Below, piece after piece: positions 15,200-24,024 of a DNA stretch of 64,000 nucleotides (positions within the stretch are counted from its first letter, which is position 1; each line of letters begins with the position of its first letter). This stretch comes from Halosimplex halobium (GTDB lineage: Archaea; Halobacteriota; Halobacteria; Halobacteriales; Haloarculaceae), in assembly GCF_051414055.1 (NCBI RefSeq), contig NZ_JBLKNX010000013.1, positions 1 through 64,000 of the forward strand, given 5' to 3'. The notes beneath the pieces were generated by a model, which saw only the letters and a list, made by a program, of their open reading frames with translations, was not told the origin of the DNA and searched no databases. The position numbers and the translations under genes were made by a program.

Positions 15200-16258
15200 T
15201 CACGACCAGACGGGGTCGGGCAGGCCGAGGCCCTCGTGGACGAGAAACTCCAGGGCGTTGACGAGGTAGTGGGCGACGACCACGGCGAGGAGACTCCCGG
15301 TCAGGACGAACCCGGCCGCGAGCGCGAAGCCCAGGCCCCCGGTGACGAGGACGCCCACGCGACCCTGGGCGCCGTGGCCGAGCGCGAACGCGGCCGACGA
15401 GACGACCGCGAGGACCCACGGCGAGGCGCCCAGCGCGGGCGTCACCGCGCCGACGACCGCCGCGCGGAAGATGAACTCCTCGACGACCGCGATGGTCGGC
15501 AGCGTCGCCCCAAGCAACAGCCCCCAGCCGCGGACGCCCTCGGGCGCGAGCAACTCCCGTAGCCCCTCGTCGTAGTCGGCGCCCGAGGCCGCCGCCAGCC
15601 CGGAGGCGAGCTCGTTGCCGACCCAGAGGACGACCCCGAACGCCACGCCGACGGCCACCGCCGGGAGGCCGGTCGAGAGAGGGGTGTCGCTGACGCCCAG
15701 CACGTCGAGCGGGACGCCGAAGTACCAGGCCCCGCCCGCGAGGATGGCGCCGAACAGCCCCTGCGTGAGCGCCACGTTCAACAGCAGGAGGCCGGGCGAC
15801 ATCGCCGGACCCTCCCGGGCGTCGTGCGCGACCGCTGGTTCGAGCGGCTCCCGCACCCGGTCCGCCTCGGCGGCGTCGTGCCGGTCCGCGTCCCCGGTCG
15901 GGCCCACCGCCCCGTCGGGCGCCAGGGGGTGTGCGACCGGCGACGACTCCGGTGGGTCCCCGTCTTCGTCGGACTCGATGTCGCCTGCCGTGTCCCGTCC
16001 GGTCGCGTTCGGGTTCCGAGCGGCCGCGCCCGCATCGCGCCCGTCGGGACCCGACACCTCCCCGGAGCGCGGCCGCTCGGAACCCGTTTCTCCGTCCGAC
16101 TCCATCGCTCCGTCGTCCCCGTCGCCGTCGACGACGCCCTGCGAGAGCCGCGCGAGGATTAGAAAGCCCGCGAGGACGACGGCGACGAGCCAGGCGAACC
16201 CCGCCAGATCCGTCTCGGGGGCGGGCAGGGTCTGCGCGACGGCGAGCGCGGGACTCAC
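15200..16258 (-). CDS. CPBP family intramembrane metalloprotease
   Basis: The 352-residue protein has about eight membrane spans. It carries the CPBP (CAAX protease and bacteriocin-processing, Abi) signatures in the C-terminal half: EEFIFR (about 263-268), FALGHG (about 298-303) and HYLVNALEF (about 331-339). These Glu and His residues form the catalytic site. A long acidic cytosolic loop rich in Gly/Asp (about 40-165) lies between the first span and the rest. The family cleaves membrane-embedded substrates. Start GTG at 16258. Substrate unknown. Confidence 0.82.
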   Translation of the reverse strand: MSPALAVAQTLPAPETDLAGFAWLVAVVLAGFLILARLSQGVVDGDGDDGAMESDGETGSERPRSGEVSGPDGRDAGAAARNPNATGRDTAGDIESDEDGDPPESSPVAHPLAPDGAVGPTGDADRHDAAEADRVREPLEPAVAHDAREGPAMSPGLLLLNVALTQGLFGAILAGGAWYFGVPLDVLGVSDTPLSTGLPAVAVGVAFGVVLWVGNELASGLAAASGADYDEGLRELLAPEGVRGWGLLLGATLPTIAVVEEFIFRAAVVGAVTPALGASPWVLAVVSSAAFALGHGAQGRVGVLVTGGLGFALAAGFVLTGSLLAVVVAHYLVNALEFLVHEGLGLPDPVWS

Positions 16259-16344
16259 ACACGGAGTTGGGACTCGGCGGTCGAAAGTCGTTTCGAAGAA
16301 AGCGGGTTCGCGGGTCCGGTGGGCGGTCGGGCCGCCGAGTGCGG

Positions 16345-18507
16345 TTACTGCGGGCTCGGCGAGCCGCCGGTCTGGCCGACCTCGCGCTGTTCGAGCGCCT
16401 TGCCCGTGATGGACTTCAGGCGGTCGACCAGCGAGTCCTTCTCGGGCTCGCCGGCCAGCGCGACCTCCAGCACCTCGGAGATGTGCTGGACGGGGACGAT
16501 CTCGATCTCGTCTTTGAACTCGTCCTCGATCATCACGTCCTGCTCGTTGGCCTTCGGGATGATGACCGTGTCGAGGCCGGACTTCGCCGCGGCCTCGATC
16601 TTGTGGGTGACGCCGCCGACCGGGAGCACGTCGCCCCGGACGGACAGCGAGCCGGTCATCGCGAGGTTCTGCTCGACGGGCACGTCCTCCAGCGCGGAGA
16701 TGACCGCCGTGGCGACGGTGATAGAGGCGGAGTCGCCGTCGACGCCGCCCTCACCCGCCTGCACGAACTGGATGTGGACGTCTTTCTCGGAGATGTCCTC
16801 GTCGCTGAACTTCTTGATGATGGCCGAGACGTTCTGGACCGCCTCCTCGGCCATCTCCTGAAGCTGCCCCGTGGCGATCACTTCGCCGGGGCCCTGCGAG
16901 GGCGTGACCTCGGCCATGACGGGGAGGACGATCCCGCTGTCCTCGCCCATGACCGCGAGGCCGTTGACGCGGCCGACCACGTCGCCCTCGTTGACGGTGA
17001 GCTCGTAGTCCTTGCGCCGTTCGATGTAGTTGTCCGCGAGCTGCTGCTCGATCGAGCGGGAGCGCCGTTTCGCCTGGAGCACGTCGCCCCGCTCGGTGAA
17101 CTCCTTGTCCTCGGCGCGAGCGATGTCGCCCGCGACGCGGACCAGCCCACCGAGGTCACGCAGCTTCAGCGAGAGGTGGCCCTTGCGGCCGGAACGCCGG
17201 CGGGCCTCGAGGATGACCTCCTCGACGGCCTCCTCGTCGAAGTGGGGCAGGCGGCCGTCCTTCTCGACCTCCTGGGCGACGAAGCGGGCGTACTTGCGCC
17301 GCATCTCGGCGTCGTCCTCGATGGTGTCGTCCATGTACACCTCGTACCCGTAGCCTTTGATACGCGAGCGCAGGGCCGGGTGCATGTTCTCCATGGCGTC
17401 GAGGTTGCCGGCCGCGACCATGATGAAGTCGGTCGGGACGGGCTCGGTCTGGACCATCGCGCCCGAGGAGCGCTCGGACTGGCCCGTGATGGAGAACTCG
17501 CCCTCCTGGATGGCCGTCATCAGCTTCTGCTGGCTGCGGATGTCGAGCGTGTTGATCTCGTCGACGAACAGCACGCCCTTGTTGGCCTTGTGGATGGCGC
17601 CGGCCTCGACGCGGTCGTGGCTCGGCGTCTCCATGCCGCCGGACTGGAACGGGTCGTGGCGCACGTCGCCCAGCAGCGCGCCGGCGTGGGCGCCGGTGGC
17701 GTCCTCGAAGGGGGCGGTCTGCTGGTTGGCGTTGTTGACCAGCAGGTTCGGGATCATCGCGTCGTTGCCCCGCGAGCCGTAGCGGAAGGCGAGATAGACG
17801 ACGCCGGCCGCGAGGATGCCCAGGAGCACGGAGCCCTGGATGAGCAGCGCGTACCCGATGATGATCGCGATGATGATCCACATCAGGAACGACCGCATCT
17901 GGTTGCGCTTGCGCGCCTCCTCCTTGTGCGCGTCGACGATCTGTTCGCCCTTCCCCGCCGGCACGGTGCGGATCTTCGGCTCGTTGCCGTCGTCGGGGTT
18001 GTGGTAGACGAGCACGTCCTGCAGCTCCTCCTTGGGGAGCAGCTGGCTCATCGCCTTCGCCAGCATCGACTTGCCCGTCCCGGGCGAGCCGATCATCATC
18101 ACGTGGCGGCGCTGCTTGGCCGCCTTCAGCACCACGTCGCGGGCGTGGTCCTGTCCGATGACCTGGTCGACCAGCCGGTCGGGCACCTCGATGTCGGCGG
18201 TGGTCTCGACGTCGAGCCCCCCGAGCAGGTCCTCGTCGGCGTTCTCGACGACGGCCTCGTCGGCGTCGATCTCGACGGCGCTGCCGAGGTCGTCGTCCCC
18301 GGCCTCGTCGTCCTCGACCTGGACCGTCCCGCCGGTCCCGGACTCGTCGGCGGCAGGCTCGTCGCCGCCCTCGGCGTCGCCCGGCGACCCCGGCTCCTCC
18401 CCTCGCTCGTCGGGGGCGGAGTCCGGCGCCTCGTCGGCCACGCCGACCTCCTCGGTCTCGTCCGCCTCCTCGGCGGACGGATCGTCGGTGTCGATATTCT
18501 CACTCAT
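16345..18507 (-). CDS. lonB: Archaeal membrane-anchored Lon protease (LonB)
   Basis: The 720-residue protein has an acidic disordered N terminus (1-105), a Walker A GSPGTGKS at 140-147, two adjacent membrane spans at about 206-241 inserted in the AAA+ domain, Walker B GVLFVDEI at 311-318, and a Lon protease domain with catalytic S593 (GGVDGDSA) and K636 (THKIEAA). Archaeal LonB degrades membrane and regulatory proteins; in Haloferax volcanii it is essential and controls phytoene synthase, hence carotenoid levels. The ATG at 18507 is chosen because an upstream in-frame ATG (18627) would override the AT-rich promoter region at 18525-18560. Confidence 0.95.
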   Translation of the reverse strand: MSENIDTDDPSAEEADETEEVGVADEAPDSAPDERGEEPGSPGDAEGGDEPAADESGTGGTVQVEDDEAGDDDLGSAVEIDADEAVVENADEDLLGGLDVETTADIEVPDRLVDQVIGQDHARDVVLKAAKQRRHVMMIGSPGTGKSMLAKAMSQLLPKEELQDVLVYHNPDDGNEPKIRTVPAGKGEQIVDAHKEEARKRNQMRSFLMWIIIAIIIGYALLIQGSVLLGILAAGVVYLAFRYGSRGNDAMIPNLLVNNANQQTAPFEDATGAHAGALLGDVRHDPFQSGGMETPSHDRVEAGAIHKANKGVLFVDEINTLDIRSQQKLMTAIQEGEFSITGQSERSSGAMVQTEPVPTDFIMVAAGNLDAMENMHPALRSRIKGYGYEVYMDDTIEDDAEMRRKYARFVAQEVEKDGRLPHFDEEAVEEVILEARRRSGRKGHLSLKLRDLGGLVRVAGDIARAEDKEFTERGDVLQAKRRSRSIEQQLADNYIERRKDYELTVNEGDVVGRVNGLAVMGEDSGIVLPVMAEVTPSQGPGEVIATGQLQEMAEEAVQNVSAIIKKFSDEDISEKDVHIQFVQAGEGGVDGDSASITVATAVISALEDVPVEQNLAMTGSLSVRGDVLPVGGVTHKIEAAAKSGLDTVIIPKANEQDVMIEDEFKDEIEIVPVQHISEVLEVALAGEPEKDSLVDRLKSITGKALEQREVGQTGGSPSPQ

Positions 18508-18542
18508 ATAAACGATTCTGACATCAGAAGCCAAGGGCTGTT

Positions 18543-18562
18543 TATTGATATACTTTCTCCCC
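18543..18562 (-). promoter_or_regulatory. Candidate lonB promoter (AT-rich TATA region)
   Basis: On the minus strand the sequence reads AAAGTATATCAATAAAC, the only strongly AT-rich stretch upstream of lonB in an otherwise GC-rich region. It lies about 40-55 nt before the lonB start. A second TATA-like run, TTTATATGAG, abuts the start codon itself. Confidence 0.45.
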
Positions 18563-18797
18563 TCGACCGTCCCGATAACGCCCTCAAACCGCCGGACGTG
18601 AGCGGTATCGGCCGCTTCGGGGTACACGCCACCTACCGGTCGGACTCAATAAATCAGGGCGTGTCTAGCGGTGGCACACGCCGGGGTCGCGCTCGTCGGC
18701 CGGTGCTCGTCGGCCGGTGTCGTCCGGGCGGGTCGGCACGCGCGGGTCGGCCGGCGAGACACGGGGGTTAATGTGGTCGCTCCGCACACCGTGGGGT

Positions 18798-19337
18798 ATG
18801 ACGCGCGGGTTCTACATCGGGCGCTTCCAGCCGTTTCACAACGGCCACCGGGCGATGGTCGAGCACATCGTCGACGAAGTGGACGAACTCGTCCTCGGCA
18901 TCGGCAGCGCGGACGCCTCCCACACGGTCCGCAACCCCTTCACCGCGGGCGAGCGCGTGATGATGGTGAGCAAGGCCGTCCAGGACGTGGACGTGCCGAC
19001 CTACGTCGTCCCCATCGAGGACATCGACCGCAACGCCGTCTGGGTCAGCCACATCCAGAGCATGTCGCCGAGCTTCGACGTGGCCTACTCGAACAACCCC
19101 CTCGTCGTCCAGCTGTTCGAGGAGCGGGGGATCGAGGTGCGCCAGTCGCCGATGTTCGACCGCGAGCGCCTGGAGGGCAGCGACATCCGCGCGCGGATGC
19201 TCGCCGACGACACCTGGACCGACCGCGTCCCCGACGTGGTCGCCGGCGTGATCGACGAGTTCAGCGGCGTCCAGCGGCTCCAGACCGTGGCCAAGGACGA
19301 CGTGTCCGAGCGGTGGGAAGCCGACGAGGACGACTGA
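18798..19337 (+). CDS. nadM: Nicotinamide-nucleotide adenylyltransferase (NadM)
   Basis: The 179-residue protein is an archaeal NadM. It has GRFQPFHNGH at 8-17, with the nucleotidyltransferase HxGH signature at 14-17, and the second family motif near SDIRARML (about 129-136). It joins NMN and ATP to NAD+ in the cytoplasm. The length matches the family (about 170-180). The start is about 27 nt after a GGTTAATG box (18769-18776), consistent with a leaderless mRNA. It lies divergently from lonB. Confidence 0.93.
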   Translation: MTRGFYIGRFQPFHNGHRAMVEHIVDEVDELVLGIGSADASHTVRNPFTAGERVMMVSKAVQDVDVPTYVVPIEDIDRNAVWVSHIQSMSPSFDVAYSNNPLVVQLFEERGIEVRQSPMFDRERLEGSDIRARMLADDTWTDRVPDVVAGVIDEFSGVQRLQTVAKDDVSERWEADEDD

Positions 19338-19364
19338 TCCGTATGAGCGGTCACGTCCCCGCGC

Positions 19365-20711
19365 TCAGACGATGTCGGGGCCGACCGACTCGACCTCCTC
19401 CTCGATGGCGTCGCGCTCGAAGTAGAGCAACTCGACGGTGACGACGACGACCGCGAGGACGACAACGACGTAGAACGTGTGGCGCTGGTTCGTGTAGAGG
19501 TGCCAGAACAGCAGCGGCAGGAACGCGGCGGTGCCGACCAGGCCGATCGCTGGCAGGGCGGGGTTGACCCGGTCGCGGTCCCGTTCCCGGAGCGCGAGGT
19601 AGCTCATCGACCCGAAGACGACGAGGAAGGCGACCGAGGCGAAGGCGGTGATCCCGCCGAGGCTCCCGACCGCCGCGAACGCCGCGGTGACGACGCCCAG
19701 GAGCAGCAGCGTCCGGGTCGGGATCCCCTGGGCGGCCGAGTCGCCGATCCGGTCGGGCAGCAGGTCGTCGGAGAGCATCCCCTTCGCGAAGTGACCCGTC
19801 GAGAACAGCGTCGCGTTGATGGCCGACCCCGTCGAGAACAGCGCCGACAGCGAGATGGCGAGCATCCCCGCCCGGCGCAGCCCGAGCGGCTCGGCGATCG
19901 CGCCGGCGGCGTCGACCAGCGCTGTGTGGGGATGGGAGCGCAGCGCCTCGGGCGCCAGCGCGATGGTGACGACCGCGACCAGCGCGTAGATGGCCACCGC
20001 GACCGGGACGGAGACGTACACCGCCTTCCTGATCGTCTCGACCGGGTCCTCGATGCGCTCCTGGTCGTAGAACAGGAGCTGCCACCCCTGGAAGGCGACG
20101 AACGAGACCGCTGCCGCGACGACCGGCCCGAAGGAGGTGAGTTCGGCGGCACCCAGCGAGAGCGCCGCGCCGCCCGCCCCGGTGGCGACGTAGGCGACGC
20201 CGCCGACGCCGAACGCGACGAGCACGCCCACCTTCGCCGCGACGAGGACGTTCTCGGCGCCCCCGGTCGCGCGGGCGCCCAGCAGGTTCAGCCCGACGAA
20301 CCCCGCGACGGCGAGCACGGAGACGACCGGTCGCAGCGGGACCGCCGCGACCGAGTCGGGGACCCCACGGAGCGCGACCGTGAACTCGCCGAACGCGAAG
20401 GCGTACATCGCCATCGACCCGACGTAGCCAAAGAGGAGCGTCCAGCCGACCATCCCCGCCAGCGTCGAGTTGCCGACGAACGACTGGACGAACGAGACCG
20501 ACCCGCCCTGGTTGTCGTCGTCGATGTCGTTCAGGGCGTTGTAGGAGTAACCCGCACAGCCGGCGACCAGGCCCGCCAGCGCGAACGACACCCACGTCGC
20601 GGGGCCGGTGATGCCGGTGACGACGCCCAGCACGGCGTAGATGCCGCCGCCGATCATCCCGCCCAGCGCCATCGAGACGCTCTCTTTCAGCCCGAGTTGT
20701 GCTCCGGACAC
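19365..20711 (-). CDS. APC superfamily amino acid permease
   Basis: The 448-residue protein has about twelve membrane spans and the APC signature in the first helix: LGLKESVSMALGGMIGGGIYAVLG (in part, residues 6-29), where the GGMIGGGIY turn binds the substrate carboxylate. Members exchange or import amino acids using ion gradients. The C terminus ends with a short acidic cytosolic tail. The gene converges on nadM with a 27-nt gap. No companion universal-stress domain is fused, unlike some haloarchaeal transporters. Substrate not determinable. Confidence 0.85.
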   Translation of the reverse strand: MSGAQLGLKESVSMALGGMIGGGIYAVLGVVTGITGPATWVSFALAGLVAGCAGYSYNALNDIDDDNQGGSVSFVQSFVGNSTLAGMVGWTLLFGYVGSMAMYAFAFGEFTVALRGVPDSVAAVPLRPVVSVLAVAGFVGLNLLGARATGGAENVLVAAKVGVLVAFGVGGVAYVATGAGGAALSLGAAELTSFGPVVAAAVSFVAFQGWQLLFYDQERIEDPVETIRKAVYVSVPVAVAIYALVAVVTIALAPEALRSHPHTALVDAAGAIAEPLGLRRAGMLAISLSALFSTGSAINATLFSTGHFAKGMLSDDLLPDRIGDSAAQGIPTRTLLLLGVVTAAFAAVGSLGGITAFASVAFLVVFGSMSYLALRERDRDRVNPALPAIGLVGTAAFLPLLFWHLYTNQRHTFYVVVVLAVVVVTVELLYFERDAIEEEVESVGPDIV

Positions 20712-20883
20712 GACTGGGTCCGTGTTCGAGTCTCAGTCGGTTGAAGGTGGCGCCGGTGGTCCCGGGCGGGGGACGGGAACGGCGAGCGGCCGCGCCGCTA
20801 TCCGGTCGGGCGGCGAAAGAATTCGCGGATCGGGAAACTGGACGGCGAGCGACGGAGGCTCGCGTCTCTAGCTCGCCTCGAAT

Positions 20884-20935
20884 CTCGGCGAGTTATGCGC
20901 TCGCGACGAGATGCTCGCGTGGCTAACTCGCCGAG
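20884..20935 (-). terminator. Inverted repeat at the 3' end of the chaperonin gene
   Basis: Twelve-bp perfectly complementary arms, CTCGGCGAGTTA (20884-20895) and TAACTCGCCGAG (20924-20935). The second arm includes the chaperonin stop codon, and the inner segment can also pair partly. It could stabilise the mRNA 3' end or aid termination. The rest of the 211-nt gap up to the permease start holds nothing else recognisable. Confidence 0.45.
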
Positions 20936-22500
20936 ATGACGTCGTCGATACGGACGATCATCGTCGCGGCCTCGGCGGCGGACTCGACGGCCTCGTGCTT
21001 GACCGCGACGGGGTCGAGGACGCCCAGCTCGACGGGGTCGTCGATGACGCCGGTCTGGCCCTCGGAGATGATGCCGGCGATGCCCTCGCTCTCGTACTCG
21101 GAGCGCAGGTCGACCAGCGCGTCGATGGGGTCCATGCCAGTGTTCTCCGCGAGCGTGCGCGGGAGCACGTCGACGGCGTCGGCGAAGGCCTCGACGGCGA
21201 GCTGCTTGCGGCCCTCGACGCTGGCGGCCTCGCTGCGGATGTGGTCGGCGATCGCGATCTCCGCGGCGCCGGCGCCGGGGACGACGCCGCCCTGGTCGAG
21301 CGCGGCGGTCACCACGTCCAGCGCGTCGCCGAGGACGCGCTCGAGCTCGTCGGTGACGTGCTCGGTGCCGCCGCGGGCGAAGACGGTGACCGACTGGCCG
21401 GCCGCGCCGTCCTCGACGAAGGTGACGTACTCGTCGCCGAACTTCTCGACGCCGACGGAGCCGGCCGAGCCGAGGTCGTCGGCCTCAAGCTCCTGGACGC
21501 CGGCGGCCCGCGAGAGGCCGCTCGCGTGGGCGAGCTCCTCGCCCTCGTCGTCGCCGACCTCGAAGGCGGCGATGTCGTTCTTCGCGAGGATGGCGGCGAC
21601 CTGGTCGGCCACGTCGCCGTCGACGAACAGCACGTCGACGCCGAGGTCGATGATGTGCTCGGCGTAGCCGCGGAGTTCGTTCTCCTCGGCCTCGATGGCC
21701 GTGTTGAGGTCGTCGACGCTGGAGACGTTGTACTCGGCGTCGATGGAGGCCTCGCGGACCTCGATGTCGTCGTTGACGAAGGCGATCTGCGGCTCGCTGA
21801 AGCTGCGGGGCATGTTGTCGTGGACCGGCTCCTCGTCGACGAGGACGCCGTCGACCAGGCGGGTGGCCGACGAGGACGAGCCCGTCTGCGTGTAGACGGT
21901 GACGTTGTCGCGGACGACGCCGCCGTCGCTCTCGACGCGGCGGACGGCGTCGACGACGACCTCGGCGAGCCGTTCGGCGGAGACGTCGCCGGTGCCCTTG
22001 CCGGTCATGCTGGACTTGGCGACCGTCTCCAGCAGGTCGTCGTCGAGCTCCTCGTCGAGCTTGATCTCGTCGATGGCCTCGTGGGCCATCGAGAGGGCCG
22101 CGTAGTACCCCTCGACGATAGTCGTCGGGTGTACGTCGTCGTCGAGCAGGTCCTCGGCCTGGCTCAGCAGTTCGCCGGCGAGCACCGCCGCGGTGGTGGT
22201 GCCGTCGCCGACCTCGGACTCCTGGGTCTCGGCGACCTCGGAGATCATCTGGGCGGCCGGGTGCTCGATGTCCATCTCGTCCAGGATGGTCGCGCCGTCG
22301 TTCGTGATGACGACGTCGCCGCTGTCCGAGACGAGCATCTTGTCCATGCCGCGCGGACCGAGTGTGGTCCGGACGGACTCGCTGACGGCCTTCCCGGCCG
22401 TGATGTTGGAGCTCTGGGCGTCTTTTCCTTGCGTGCGTTCACTGTCCTCGTTGAGGATGAACATCGGCTGTCCACCCATGCGTCGCTGGCCGGATGACAT
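20923..22500 (-). CDS. Group II chaperonin (thermosome/CCT) subunit, short type
   Basis: The 525-residue protein has the chaperonin signatures TTLGPRGMDKMLV (about 44-56), NDGATIL (about 66-72) and VGDGTTTAAVLAGELL (about 96-111), the ATPase region. It is a subunit of the two-ring ATP-driven folding chamber. It ends in ...RIDDVISAS without the Gly/Met-rich tail of the main haloarchaeal subunits and is about 30 residues shorter, as in the third (Cct3-type) subunit of Haloferax. A start at the internal Met8 (MGGQPMF) is also possible. Other subunits must be encoded elsewhere. It has a strong upstream TATA box. Confidence 0.92.
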   Translation of the reverse strand: MSSGQRRMGGQPMFILNEDSERTQGKDAQSSNITAGKAVSESVRTTLGPRGMDKMLVSDSGDVVITNDGATILDEMDIEHPAAQMISEVAETQESEVGDGTTTAAVLAGELLSQAEDLLDDDVHPTTIVEGYYAALSMAHEAIDEIKLDEELDDDLLETVAKSSMTGKGTGDVSAERLAEVVVDAVRRVESDGGVVRDNVTVYTQTGSSSSATRLVDGVLVDEEPVHDNMPRSFSEPQIAFVNDDIEVREASIDAEYNVSSVDDLNTAIEAEENELRGYAEHIIDLGVDVLFVDGDVADQVAAILAKNDIAAFEVGDDEGEELAHASGLSRAAGVQELEADDLGSAGSVGVEKFGDEYVTFVEDGAAGQSVTVFARGGTEHVTDELERVLGDALDVVTAALDQGGVVPGAGAAEIAIADHIRSEAASVEGRKQLAVEAFADAVDVLPRTLAENTGMDPIDALVDLRSEYESEGIAGIISEGQTGVIDDPVELGVLDPVAVKHEAVESAAEAATMIVRIDDVISAS

Positions 22501-22530
22501 GGTTGAGGTTCATCTATTCATCGTTAGCGG

Positions 22531-22545
22531 TTCTATATAAAGGTT
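22531..22545 (-). promoter_or_regulatory. Chaperonin gene promoter TATA box
   Basis: The minus strand reads ACCTTTATATAGAA, a near-consensus archaeal TATA box about 35 nt upstream of the chaperonin start. A second TATA-like CATATATAAACG (minus strand) lies at about 22610-22621, so there may be a distal promoter. The 22501-22712 gap contains no gene that I can support. Confidence 0.65.
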
Positions 22546-22712
22546 TCCAAGCCCGTCCCGCAACCACCGCCAGCGGTGTGTGAGGAGTCACCACTCGCCC
22601 GCCCGGGAAGCGTTTATATATGACGGTCCGGACGATGTCCCGTCGCCGGGTCGGACGCGGGCGCGAGCGCCGCGGTGGGCGCCCGTCTCCGCCGGTCCGG
22701 CGCGACGGGCTG

Positions 22713-23015
22713 TCACCCGTCGCCGTCGGCGTCCGGTCCGCTGATCCCGCGGTAGTCGGGCACCTCGGGAAATCCGTCGTAGGGTTCGACCCCCTCGTGA
22801 CAGCAGTTCCAGGCCCGCATCGACGCCACGTACCGGAGTTCCTCCTCCCCGACACGGGACGCCATCTCCTCGAACGACGCCGCGTGGTAGGTGCCACACG
22901 TCGAACAGAGCGCCTGACACCTGCTGGGCTTTGGTTCGTCCAGGTAGCGGTTTATCTCACGGTCGTACTCGAACCGGACCTTCGTCACCACGGCGGAGAA
23001 CTGCAGGTCGGTCAT
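22713..23015 (-). CDS. Small cysteine-rich protein, probable zinc binder
   Basis: The 100-residue acidic protein has Cys33, Cys37 and Cys40 in CQALCSTCGTYH and a CCH motif near residue 70. These could bind Zn2+ in a compact zinc-ribbon-like fold, similar to the many small zinc proteins of haloarchaea. No family name is recognised. The ATG at 23015 is the only good start. It could be a regulator or adaptor; this is inference from size and cysteines. Confidence 0.6.
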   Translation of the reverse strand: MTDLQFSAVVTKVRFEYDREINRYLDEPKPSRCQALCSTCGTYHAASFEEMASRVGEEELRYVASMRAWNCCHEGVEPYDGFPEVPDYRGISGPDADGDG

Positions 23016-23202
23016 CCGTCCCGGTGTCTCGCCACCTCGGATTAAAATTTGTGCACGTCGGGGCGGACGGTTCGAGCGCGGTACGCGCCCGGACGGCGCC
23101 GAGTCGGCCGCCGACCGGCCCAGTCGCTCCCGGATCCGAGCGAGTCCGACGGCTCTCGCGCTCCGACAACCGTTTTAACCAGGTCCACACATGGTAGGGT
23201 GA

Positions 23203-24024
23203 ATGCTGGAGCTGGAGCACGGGTTCCGGGTGGTCGACGTACACGCGCGGCTGGAGCCGGACGAGGACCGGCGCCAGCGGGAGGGGCTGGGCGACCCCGA
23301 GCGGCTAGAGCGGGAGATGCACCAGGCCGGCGTCGTGCGGTCGCTGGTGTTCCCGAGCGCACGCGAGGGCAACTACCTGCCGGCGAACAACGCCGTCGCG
23401 CGGATGAGCGTCGGCCGGCCGTTCGTCGCCGTCGCCCGGATCAACGGCGCCCGCGACCCCGCGGACACGACCGCCGCGAAACTCCGGAACCTCACCGCGA
23501 GCCGCCGCGACCACCACACCTCCCCCGGCGACGTGGAGCAGTACGCCTACGACGACCGGTTCGTCGGTTTCAAACTCCACCCCGCCCGCGACGGCCTCCC
23601 CGACGAGGAGGTGCTGGAGCAACTCGACGAGGTGGGCCTGCCGACGGTCGTCCACGGCGGCCGCGGGTTCCCGCCGGAGGCCGTCGAGGCCACCCTCCTC
23701 GAATACGACTTCCCGGTCGTGCTCGCGCACTTCGGGGGCCACCCGCTGGACCGGGAGCTGATGGAGCGCAGCATCGACCTGCTGGACGCCGCCTCGTCGC
23801 TGTACCTCGACACGAGCTTCGTCCGCTACCGCGACCCGCTCGAGCGGGCGATCATGGAACACCCCGACCGCGTCTGCTTCGGCAGCGGCTCGCCCGCGGC
23901 CCACCCCAACGTCGCCGTCATGGAAGTGCTGACCCTCGACGTGCCCGAGGACGCCATGACCAAGGTCTTCTCGAACAACCCCGGCCGCGTCTTCGACGCG
24001 CTCGCGCCCGCCGGCGACGGATAG
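23203..24024 (+). CDS. Amidohydrolase-2 family protein with degenerate metal site
   Basis: The 273-residue TIM-barrel protein resembles amidohydrolase-2 enzymes, with FVGFKLHPARDGLP near 123-136, VVHGGRGFPPEAV near 152-164 and LAHFGGHP near 176-183. The N-terminal HxH metal motif reads DVHARL (residues 12-17), so one His is Arg, and the catalytic Asp segment reads FGSGSP near 226-231 instead of FGTDxP. Activity may therefore be altered or lost. The start is ATG at 23203. It is followed by dispersed-element copy C. Role unknown. Confidence 0.7.
   Translation: MLELEHGFRVVDVHARLEPDEDRRQREGLGDPERLEREMHQAGVVRSLVFPSAREGNYLPANNAVARMSVGRPFVAVARINGARDPADTTAAKLRNLTASRRDHHTSPGDVEQYAYDDRFVGFKLHPARDGLPDEEVLEQLDEVGLPTVVHGGRGFPPEAVEATLLEYDFPVVLAHFGGHPLDRELMERSIDLLDAASSLYLDTSFVRYRDPLERAIMEHPDRVCFGSGSPAAHPNVAVMEVLTLDVPEDAMTKVFSNNPGRVFDALAPAGDG

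Noticed and set aside
18508..18627. N-terminal extension of LonB by 40 residues
   Set aside because: The extension crosses the AT-rich promoter-like sequence and does not resemble the acidic haloarchaeal LonB start; the ATG at 18507 fits better.
22514..22897. Frame of 127 residues upstream of the chaperonin gene
   Set aside because: It is antisense or out of frame to the Cys-rich gene at 22713 and crosses both TATA boxes; the composition is Arg/Thr/Pro-rich, as in other shadows.
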